From the NCBI GenBank assembly GCA_046735355.1, contig JBKPTC010000018.1, positions 1-5,902 of the forward strand: 5,902 nt of DNA, written 5' to 3'. This DNA comes from DATAEU01 sp046735355. GTDB taxonomy: Bacteria; Actinomycetota; UBA4738; HRBIN12. Of the stretch, positions 1 to 4,250 are shown piece by piece. How positions within the stretch are numbered: the stretch's first letter is position 1; the number at the start of each line of letters is the position of its first letter. The position numbers and the translations under genes are program-made. Under the pieces are notes generated by a model. That model saw only the letters and a list, made by a program, of their open reading frames with translations, was not told the origin of the DNA and searched no databases.

Positions 1-98
1 CAGCAGGGGCGATGCACAATCCCGGCTCCCGGGTACCTGCCGAGGCGAACGGGCTTCGTTCCGCGTGCGCCTCCGCTGCCGTCTGCGGAGGCGTTTTT
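1..98 (+). ncRNA. Ribosomal protein L10 leader (3' part, cut by window edge)
   Basis: This is the autoregulatory leader of the rplJ-rplL transcript, in which L10 (with L7/L12) binds its own mRNA. GCAGG at 3-7 can pair with CCTGC at 36-40, enclosing a small hairpin CCCGG (21-25) / CCGGG (29-33). The CCTGCCGAGG string at 36-45 matches my memory of the conserved 3' part of L10 leaders in Gram-positive bacteria. GAGGCG at 42-47 is identical to GAGGCG at 88-93, so both compete for CGCCTC at 68-73. Pairing with the first gives an antiterminator and pairing with the second gives the terminator. The 5' end of the leader lies outside the window. The family call rests on position and recalled motifs; the pairings are read directly. 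Confidence 0.8.
68..98 (+). terminator. Attenuator hairpin in the L10 leader
   Basis: A 9-bp perfect stem CGCCTCCGC (68-76) / GCGGAGGCG (85-93) with an 8-nt loop is followed at once by five T (94-98), the form of an intrinsic terminator. It lies 19 bp before the rplJ start, so it should act as a transcription attenuator controlled by the leader fold rather than as the end of an upstream gene. A separate Shine-Dalgarno sequence (TGGAGG, 107-112) lies after it. Confidence 0.8.
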
Positions 99-117
99 CG
101 TTCGTCTGGAGGCGCGG

Positions 118-822
118 ATGCCCAACGCTGAGAAGACCGAGAAGGTGGCGGCGCTCAAGGAGCGGATCGAGCGTTCCTCGGGCCTGCTGCTCACCGAATA
201 CCGGGGCCTGAGCGTCCACGACGCGACCGAGCTCCGGCGGTCGCTCGCGGACACGGCCCGGTTCGCCGTCGTCAAGAACACGCTGATGCAGCGCGCGTCG
301 GCCGAGGCGGGGATCCACCAGCTCGACGGCCTCCTCGAGGGACCGACGGCCGTCGCGTTCGTCGACGGCGACGTCGTCACGGCGGCCAAGCGGGTCGTCG
401 ACGCCGGGCGGAAATATCCCGCCCTGATCCTGAAGGGCGGCTATCTCGAGGGCCGTGTCCTCGACGCCGCCGAGGCGGCCTCGCTCGCGACGCTCGAGTC
501 GCGCGAGGTGATGCTGTCCAAGATCGCCGGCCTGTTGAAGTCGGATCTCTCGCGGGCCGCGGCCGCATTCCAGGCGGTCCAGGCTCGGTTCCTGCGGGTC
601 CTCGAGGCCTACAAGGAGAAGCTGCCGGCCGAGCCCGCAGCCGAGACGACCGCAGCCGAGACGACCGCGGCCGAGACGACCGCAGCCGAGACGACCGCGA
701 GCGAGACGGCCGAGACCGAGGACGCGCCGGCTTCGGAGCCCGACGCCGCCGAGCCCGCCGACACGTCCGAGGAGACCAGCACCGAGACCGAGACACCGAA
801 CGCGCAAGCGGAGGAGGAGTAA
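118..822 (+). CDS. rplJ: 50S ribosomal protein L10 with a long acidic C-terminal tail
   Basis: L10 is the base of the ribosomal stalk. It binds 23S rRNA next to L11 and carries L7/L12 dimers on a C-terminal helix. The ATG has TGGAGG at 107-112, 5 nt upstream. Residues 1 to about 130 form the conserved rRNA-binding domain, with TEYRGLSV (26-33), a VKNTLMQRA stretch (52-60), and LEGPTAVAF (73-81). Residues about 130-169 form the long helix that receives L7/L12. The protein is 234 aa, against about 165-180 in most bacteria. The excess is residues 172-234, made of Ala, Thr, Ser, Pro and about 20 Asp/Glu with no Lys, Arg or His, and it begins with AAETT repeats. rplL follows 3 nt later, and the last Glu codons of rplJ form its ribosome binding site. 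Identity is certain; the tail's function is unknown. Confidence 0.97.
   Translation: MPNAEKTEKVAALKERIERSSGLLLTEYRGLSVHDATELRRSLADTARFAVVKNTLMQRASAEAGIHQLDGLLEGPTAVAFVDGDVVTAAKRVVDAGRKYPALILKGGYLEGRVLDAAEAASLATLESREVMLSKIAGLLKSDLSRAAAAFQAVQARFLRVLEAYKEKLPAEPAAETTAAETTAAETTAAETTASETAETEDAPASEPDAAEPADTSEETSTETETPNAQAEEE
637..711 (+). repeat. 15-bp tandem repeat inside rplJ (AAETT units)
   Basis: Four in-frame copies of a 15-bp unit (GCAGCCGAGACGACC) start at 637, 652, 667 and 682. They are identical except that the third begins GCG instead of GCA, a silent change. A fifth, degenerate copy at 697-711 encodes ASETA. The near-perfect DNA identity points to recent slippage or expansion, so copy number may differ between strains. 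The unit length keeps the reading frame, and each copy adds AAETT to the acidic tail. Confidence 0.93.
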
Positions 823-825
823 CCG

Positions 826-1224
826 ATGGCCAAGGTGAAGACGGAAGACCTGCTCGACGCGTTCAAGGACATGACGCTGCTCGAGCTCTCGGACTTCATC
901 AAGCAGTTCGAGGAGACGTTCGACGTGCAGGCTGCCGCCGCCGCGCCGATGATGATGGCGGCGCCCGGCGCCGCGGCCGGCGACGGTGGTGGCGCCGCCG
1001 AGGCCGAGGAGCAGACGGAGTTCGACGTCGTCCTCCAGTCGGCCGGCGACAAGAAGATCCAGGTCATCAAGGAGGTGCGCGCGTTGACGAACCTCGGCCT
1101 CAAGGAGGCCAAGGACCTCGTCGACGGCGCTCCGAAGCCGGTCCTGGAGAAGGTCAACAAGGAGACGGCCGACAAGGCCAAGGAGCAGCTCGAGGGCGCC
1201 GGCGCGTCCGTCGAGGTCAAGTAG
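826..1224 (+). CDS. rplL: 50S ribosomal protein L7/L12
   Basis: This is the stalk protein that recruits and stimulates translational GTPases (EF-Tu, EF-G, IF2). It is present as dimers on L10. The N-terminal dimerization and L10-binding part is residues 1-35 (LLDAFKDMTLLELSDFIKQFEE, about 9-30). A flexible Ala/Gly hinge with a Met triplet follows at about 36-62, then the globular factor-binding domain at 65-132. That domain has the conserved KKIQVIKEVRALTNLGLKEAKDLVDGAP core (76-103, given here by its ends and the GLKEAK at 91-96). The length of 132 aa is normal for high-GC Gram-positives. The ATG is preceded by GGAGGAG at 813-819, inside the rplJ end, 6 nt away, consistent with coupled translation and the high stoichiometry L7/L12 needs. 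Confidence 0.98.
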   Translation: MAKVKTEDLLDAFKDMTLLELSDFIKQFEETFDVQAAAAAPMMMAAPGAAAGDGGGAAEAEEQTEFDVVLQSAGDKKIQVIKEVRALTNLGLKEAKDLVDGAPKPVLEKVNKETADKAKEQLEGAGASVEVK

Positions 1225-1238
1225 CGCGTCGAAACCCG

Positions 1239-1263
1239 GGGGCGGGACGTCGCGTCCCGCCCC
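1239..1263 (+). terminator. Hairpin closing the rplJ-rplL operon
   Basis: An 11-bp perfect inverted repeat, GGGGCGGGACG (1239-1249) / CGTCCCGCCCC (1253-1263) with a TCG loop, begins 15 bp after the rplL stop. No T-tract follows. Such strong GC stems without U-tails are common at transcript ends in high-GC actinobacteria, so termination or 3'-end protection is the likely role. Some read-through into the gene at 1283 is possible. Confidence 0.7.
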
Positions 1264-1282
1264 TCGGAGTGCCCGAGGATCC

Positions 1283-2215
1283 GTGCGCGAGCTCCTGAGT
1301 ATCTCCGCCGAGATGAAGCGGAGCCGGCCGGTCTTCATCGTCGGTGAGGCGCGCAGCGGCACGAGCATCCTGTACCGCACGCTCCAGAAGCACCCGTCGT
1401 TCCGTCCGCGAACGCCGAACCTGGTCGAGACCGAGATCTTCGCTCACCTGCGGCGCACGTTCATGTTCCGGCCCGGGTATCCGCCGCCGCTCGTCCGCTT
1501 CATGCTCGACGATACGGACGAGTACGAGCGGTTCCTCTCGACGATCCGAGCTCCGAAGCTCGTCAGCGCGCTCCTCGTTCCGGCGAACCTCGCGCTGCGC
1601 GACCGCTCGCGCGCGCTGTGGTACGCGAACCTCAGCCACCTCGTCGTCCGCAGCTACTTCTTCCACGCCACACGCGCGCGCGGATGTGCGCGCCTGGTCG
1701 AGAAGACTCCGACGAACACCCGTCGTCTCGGGGCGCTGACCGCGTGCTTCCCGCGCGCGCGGCTGCTCTACGTCCACCGCCATCCGGTCGACGTCTTCGG
1801 CTCGTATCGACGGCGCGCCGCCGACGACCCCGACGCGGCATGGGCGGCGCTCGACGTCGAGGCGTTCTGCCGCGCCTTCGAGGCGTCGACGAGCCGCGCG
1901 CTCGCCTGGCGAGACCGGCACGACAACCTGATGATGCTGTCGTACCGACGCTTCACCGAGTCGCCCGAGCGTGCCTTCGCCGACGTGTGCGGGTTCCTCG
2001 GCGAGCCGGCGGATCCGGCCGCGGTCCGCGAGGACCGGCCCGAACCCGGCCGATGGGCCGGCGATCCGCACCTGTGGGCCGAGATCGTCCCCGTGACGAA
2101 GGACTGGCGCGATCACGTCTCGCGGGAGGAGGTCGCGATCGTCCAGGACCGGCTCCGACACCTCATGACCGCGCTCGGCTACGACCCGTACGAGGCAAGC
2201 GAGGCCCAGCGATGA
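1283..2215 (+). CDS. Sulfotransferase family protein (Sulfotransfer_3 type)
   Basis: Predicted to transfer a sulfuryl group from PAPS to an unidentified acceptor (glycan, lipid or small molecule). The N-terminal strand-loop-helix VFIVGEARSGTSILYRTL (17-34) holds the PAPS 5'-phosphosulfate loop (RSGTS, 24-28). VEKTP with Lys141 is the second typical segment. LYVHRHPVDVFGSYRRR (162-178) holds the 3'-phosphate binding Arg166 and Ser174. A YRRFTESPERAF...CGFLGEP segment follows near residues 219-240, as in the family. The length of 310 aa is normal, and no signal peptide or membrane segment is seen, so it should be cytosolic. I chose GTG at 1283 because GAGG at 1275-1278 lies 4 nt upstream; ATG at 1313 would give a 300-aa form but has no clear ribosome binding site. 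It follows the rplL hairpin by 19 bp. The acceptor cannot be deduced from the neighbours. Confidence 0.85.
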   Translation: MRELLSISAEMKRSRPVFIVGEARSGTSILYRTLQKHPSFRPRTPNLVETEIFAHLRRTFMFRPGYPPPLVRFMLDDTDEYERFLSTIRAPKLVSALLVPANLALRDRSRALWYANLSHLVVRSYFFHATRARGCARLVEKTPTNTRRLGALTACFPRARLLYVHRHPVDVFGSYRRRAADDPDAAWAALDVEAFCRAFEASTSRALAWRDRHDNLMMLSYRRFTESPERAFADVCGFLGEPADPAAVREDRPEPGRWAGDPHLWAEIVPVTKDWRDHVSREEVAIVQDRLRHLMTALGYDPYEASEAQR

Positions 2216-2292
2216 GCTGCGAGCGGAATCGTGCGACGACGCGTCTCGGCCGAACGGCCATTTCTCCGCCGCGCGGGCGCGAACCTCGCCGA

Positions 2293-2305
2293 CGCGGTTG
2301 CCGCG
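2293..2305. promoter_or_regulatory. Inverted repeat CGCGGTTGCCGCG, possible operator
   Basis: Five-base arms CGCGG / CCGCG around TTG overlap the presumed -35 element of the XRE gene. A 12-of-13 match (CGCGGTTCCCGCG) occurs on the minus strand at 4186-4174, in front of the secreted-protein gene. A role as binding site for the XRE protein is inference; short GC palindromes are frequent in DNA of this composition. Confidence 0.3.
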
Positions 2306-2328
2306 GAATGAGGCGGCCGAGATAGGAT
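2298..2328 (+). promoter_or_regulatory. Putative housekeeping-type promoter of the XRE gene
   Basis: TTGCCG (2298-2303) and TAGGAT (2323-2328), separated by 19 bp, resemble -35 and -10 boxes of the main sigma factor. The spacing is slightly long. Transcription would begin near 2335, giving a leader of about 33 nt that contains the Shine-Dalgarno sequence AGGGGG (2353-2358). TAGGAT stands out as one of the few AT-containing hexamers in this gap. Confidence 0.4.
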
Positions 2329-2334
2329 GGCCGC
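2313..2334. promoter_or_regulatory. Inverted repeat flanking the presumed -10 box
   Basis: GCGGCC (2313-2318) and GGCCGC (2329-2334) are perfect 6-bp arms separated by 10 bp, and TAGGAT sits in the spacer. A dimeric HTH protein bound here would block RNA polymerase, so this is a candidate autoregulatory operator for the gene at 2368. The spacing of arm centres (16 bp) is in the range seen for dimeric HTH repressors. No experimental support is visible. Confidence 0.3.
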
Positions 2335-2367
2335 TCCGGTGGGGTGCATGCGAGGGGGACATCCGGC

Positions 2368-2790
2368 ATGAGTGACGAGAAGACGTTCGGCCAGCGACTG
2401 CGCGAGACGCGCATCCGCGCCGGCCTGTCGCAGTCGGACCTGGAGGAGATCTCGGGGATCCCGAAGGCGCGACTGTCGCGGTACGAGAACGGCCACGTCG
2501 CCCCCTCGATCCAGACGCTCGAGCGGCTCGCCCGCGCGCTCCACGTGTCCGAGGCCTCGCTCCTCGGCGATCAGCGCGCCATCCTCGAGGAGTTCTTCCA
2601 GGTCCTCGTCGACCGCGGCGTCCGCATCGCCACCAGCGAGCAGGCCCGCGCGATCGCCGGCGCCGTCGCCGACCTCTGCGACGCGATGCAGGGCGAGCCC
2701 GAGGCGTCGGTGGACGCGGTCGAGGCGATCGACCGGGTCGGCCCGCCGCAACACGCGGCCGCCCGCACGTGGCAGCTCGAGCGGACCTGA
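2368..2790 (+). CDS. XRE-family helix-turn-helix transcriptional regulator
   Basis: A small cytosolic DNA-binding protein of 140 aa. Residues 7-58 form a Cro/C1-type HTH: FGQRLRETRIRAGLSQSDLE (7-26), then ISGIPKARLSRYENG (28-42) with the recognition helix at about 32-40, then PSIQTLERLARAL (46-58). The C-terminal 80 residues (helix-rich at about 69-108, then Pro/Ala-rich) match no ligand-binding or peptidase domain I recognise and probably serve dimerization. ATG 2368 is preferred because AGGGGG at 2353-2358 lies 9 nt upstream. A GTG at 2344 would add 8 residues but overlaps that ribosome binding site. It is preceded by a promoter-like pair with inverted repeats, suggesting autoregulation. 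Targets are unknown; the protease gene 172 bp downstream, its own promoter and the minus-strand gene at 4127 are candidates. No toxin partner is present, which argues against an antitoxin role. Confidence 0.85.
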   Translation: MSDEKTFGQRLRETRIRAGLSQSDLEEISGIPKARLSRYENGHVAPSIQTLERLARALHVSEASLLGDQRAILEEFFQVLVDRGVRIATSEQARAIAGAVADLCDAMQGEPEASVDAVEAIDRVGPPQHAAARTWQLERT

Positions 2791-2856
2791 CCCGCCCGCT
2801 CCTCCCGCAGTCCTGACCTCCCGCTCCGTGCGCGCGCGCGTCCGCGTGCCGTGACG

Positions 2857-2956
2857 CCGTAGGACAAATGGCCGAACGACCGATGACCCCCGGGGGATGG
2901 TTCGCGACCCTGGACGGGGGAGGCGTTCGTCTTCCACGGGTGAGCCTCCTACGGAG
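2857..2956 (+). promoter_or_regulatory. Putative structured 5' leader (riboswitch-like) of the metalloprotease gene
   Basis: The leader can fold into a three-way junction. The closing stem P1 is CCGTAGGA (2857-2864) / TCCTACGG (2947-2954), 8 bp perfect. P2 is CGAAC (2873-2877) / GTTCG (2900-2904). P3 is ACCCTGGA (2907-2914) / TCCA-C-GGGT (2933-2941), 8 bp with one bulged C. The P1 3' strand takes in the first two G of the GGAG ribosome binding site (2953-2956). An alternative stem GGAGGC (2919-2924) / GCCTCC (2944-2949) is incompatible with P1 and would free the site. Loops of P2 and P3 contain CCCCC (2887-2891) and GGGGG (2916-2920), which could pair. I recognise no known riboswitch class. 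GC-rich DNA forms stems easily, so this is a hypothesis. Confidence 0.35.
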
Positions 2957-2962
2957 CACGAC

Positions 2963-3613
2963 ATGCGAGCCACCGCCGAAGCACCCTCGCGCAGCCGCGC
3001 CCGGGCGGTCGTCGTTGCCCTCTCGGTTCTCCTAGCGGTCTGGATGCTCTCTGGCGTCGCGGCCGCCGACGTGTACTCGGGCCGCGCCGGCTTCGCGGAT
3101 GCCAAGGTGTCCGCCGGCGCGCCTGCGGCGATACGCGTGTGGAAGCCAGCTGCGTGGTCGATCCGTCTGAGCGCGGCGATCCGCGGGTGGAACCGGCAGG
3201 CCGGGCGGACCCTGTTCGAACGCACGCGGTCGGAGGCGCGCGCGGACGTCATCCTGTCCGACGGCGCGGACGTCGGCTGGGCGGCGGCGTGCTACGACGC
3301 CGCGGGCATCTACGACATGGAGGCGGCGTACGACCGCTGCACGATCTTCGTTCCGTTCCACGGCGACACCGACACGGCGACGTGGAGCCTGATCCACGAG
3401 ATGGGGCACACGCTCGGCTTCGTGGACCACGTGCACGCGAGCCTGTACGCGCGGTTCGTTCGCGAGGATCTCGATCCGCGCGTGTGCGACGATCCGTCGC
3501 ATCCGGCGTACTCGCCGTACCAAGGCATCATGTCCGAGTGCCGCCCGGCGGACCGGTTCAAGGGCGACGCCGCCGCGCTGGTCCGGGCCGGATACGCGAC
3601 CGTCACCGGGTGA
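2963..3613 (+). CDS. Secreted metzincin-type zinc metalloprotease, snapalysin-like Asp ligand
   Basis: A predicted exported peptidase of 216 aa. Residues 1-35 are a signal peptide: basic RSRAR near 10-14, a hydrophobic core about 15-30, and cleavage after AAA (33-35). The zinc site HEMGHTLGFVDH runs from His145 to His156. His145 and His149 are ligands, Glu146 is the catalytic base, and the third metzincin position is Asp155 instead of His, as in Streptomyces snapalysin (M7). A Met-turn follows at Ile189-Met190-Ser191. Four Cys (110, 126, 175, 193) may form two disulfides, fitting an extracellular protein. The region before the active site (about 53-140) resembles the matrixin-type N-terminal fold. 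ATG 2963 has GGAG at 2953-2956, 6 nt upstream; a start at 2897 would add 22 polar residues before the signal peptide. There is no obvious propeptide. The substrate is unknown. Matrixin-like is the broader alternative label. Confidence 0.82.
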   Translation: MRATAEAPSRSRARAVVVALSVLLAVWMLSGVAAADVYSGRAGFADAKVSAGAPAAIRVWKPAAWSIRLSAAIRGWNRQAGRTLFERTRSEARADVILSDGADVGWAAACYDAAGIYDMEAAYDRCTIFVPFHGDTDTATWSLIHEMGHTLGFVDHVHASLYARFVREDLDPRVCDDPSHPAYSPYQGIMSECRPADRFKGDAAALVRAGYATVTG

Positions 3614-3638
3614 CGTCGCGACCGGCGGTCGACCGCCG
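3601..3638. terminator. Two palindromes at the tail-to-tail gene junction
   Basis: CGTCACCGGGTGACG (3601-3615) is a 7-bp-arm inverted repeat that contains both stop codons of the converging genes. CGGCGGTCGACCGCCG (3623-3638) is a 16-bp perfect palindrome inside the end of the minus-strand gene. Either could form a hairpin in transcripts from both directions and so work as a bidirectional terminator. No T-tract follows on either strand, so termination is inferred only from position. Confidence 0.35.
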
Positions 3639-4127
3639 CCGCGTCCGCCGCACCGCCGTCACACCGAACAGCACGCCGACGCCGGCGATCAGCGCGCCGG
3701 CGGAGATCGCCATTCCGCCTGCCGGAACGCTCGCCGAGGCGTGTCCCGGATCGATCACCTGGAAGTTGCTCGTGCACGTGATCGTCGATCCGCCGACGCC
3801 GGTCCCGGTCGAGACGATCGTGGCCCTGCCCCGAACCGCCGAGGGCGGGACCGCGCCACCGCCCGCGTATTTCGTGCCGTCGACCGTCGCCGACGTCAGC
3901 GGCGACGTCGTGCCGTTCTGATCGAAGGCGATCGACACGCTCGAGCCCGACCAGTTGGTTCCGCGCAGCGAAACGGACGTCCCCGCCGAACCGGCCGCCG
4001 GCGCGACGGCGCACGTCGCCGCGCGTGGCGGATACTGCGACGAGCCCGCGGACGCCGACGCCGCTCCGACCGCGACGATCGCGGCCGCGAGCAAACCGAT
4101 CGACACGATCCCGGATGTGCGTCTCAC
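3603..4127 (-). CDS. Secreted, membrane-anchored protein with an IPT/TIG-like region
   Basis: A 174-aa surface protein of unknown function. Residues 1-27 are a signal peptide (basic MRR, hydrophobic IVSIGLLAAAIVAVGA, cleavage after ASA). Residues about 35-125 form one Ig-like (IPT/TIG-type) region with the family's pattern AAGSAGTSVSLRGTNWS (44-60), VPPSAVRGRATI (93-104) and a closing NFQV (121-124). Cys39 and Cys118 could make one disulfide across it. VPAGG at 134-138 precedes a transmembrane helix (about 139-159) and a basic tail beginning RRTRRR (160-165). This layout resembles a sortase signal, but VPAGG is a poor LPXTG, so simple membrane anchoring is safer. The start is GTG at 4127, with AGGGGG at 4138-4133, 5 nt upstream. 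Its 3' end overlaps the protease gene by 11 bp, tail-to-tail. It may bind a surface ligand; this is inference from the fold. Confidence 0.7.
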   Translation of the reverse strand: MRRTSGIVSIGLLAAAIVAVGAASASAGSSQYPPRAATCAVAPAAGSAGTSVSLRGTNWSGSSVSIAFDQNGTTSPLTSATVDGTKYAGGGAVPPSAVRGRATIVSTGTGVGGSTITCTSNFQVIDPGHASASVPAGGMAISAGALIAGVGVLFGVTAVRRTRRRSTAGRDVTR

Positions 4128-4138
4128 GGAGGCCCCCT

Positions 4139-4151
4139 GTTCGGTCCGAAC
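4139..4151. promoter_or_regulatory. Inverted repeat GTTCGGTCCGAAC
   Basis: Perfect 6-bp arms around a single central T lie just upstream of, and touching, the ribosome binding site of the gene starting at 4127. Possible uses are an operator for a dimeric regulator or a small hairpin affecting translation. No known regulator consensus is recognised. Confidence 0.3.
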
Positions 4152-4166
4152 GCGCCTGTGCGTGTT

Positions 4167-4193
4167 CTATCGTCGCGGGAACCGCGCGGATAG
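4167..4193. promoter_or_regulatory. 27-bp imperfect inverted repeat between the two minus-strand genes
   Basis: The arms are CTATC (4167-4171) and CGCGG (4174-4178), against CCGCG (4182-4186) and GATAG (4189-4193), around GAA. Ten of twelve arm positions pair. It lies 58 bp after the DUF4012 stop and 40 bp before the start at 4127. It could be the 3' hairpin of the DUF4012 transcript or an operator of the following gene. The inner 13 bp match the repeat at 2293-2305 in 12 positions. There is no T-tract on the minus strand. Confidence 0.35.
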
Positions 4194-4250
4194 TCGGGAT
4201 CGTGGTCTACGCAGGCGCGACCGAGACCCACGCCCGAGCCCCGAAGCGCG

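Noticed and set aside
609..1220. A 203-codon minus-strand open frame opposite rplJ and rplL
   Set aside because: It is Ser/Ala/Val-rich because it mirrors the Thr/Glu/Ala codon repeats of the L10 tail; rplJ and rplL are certain.
2248..2265. GGCC-GAAC-GGCC followed by ATTTCT after the sulfotransferase gene, as a terminator
   Set aside because: The stem is only 4 bp and the T-run is interrupted. It may contribute to termination but does not meet a reasonable standard.
2827..2841. Alternating CG-rich tract with Z-DNA potential
   Set aside because: Fifteen alternating purine-pyrimidine bases are not exceptional at this GC content, and nothing else marks the site as functional.
2860..2865. TAGGAC as a -10 box for the protease gene
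   Set aside because: It resembles the TAGGAT ahead of the XRE gene, but no -35-like hexamer lies 16-19 bp upstream. If it were real, the leader structure proposed at 2857-2954 would lose its closing stem.
1217..2959. A 580-codon open frame on the minus strand, opposite the sulfotransferase and XRE genes
   Set aside because: The translation is Arg/Pro/Gly-rich low-complexity sequence without motifs, as expected opposite GC-rich genes. The plus-strand genes have clear domains and ribosome binding sites.
2179..3252. A 357-codon minus-strand open frame
   Set aside because: It overlaps three well-supported plus-strand genes and intergenic regulatory DNA, and its composition is Arg/Ala-rich with no recognisable domain.
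4164..4169. TAGAAC (minus strand) as a -10 box for the gene at 4127
   Set aside because: No acceptable -35 element at 16-19 bp; the hexamer also forms part of the 27-bp inverted repeat.
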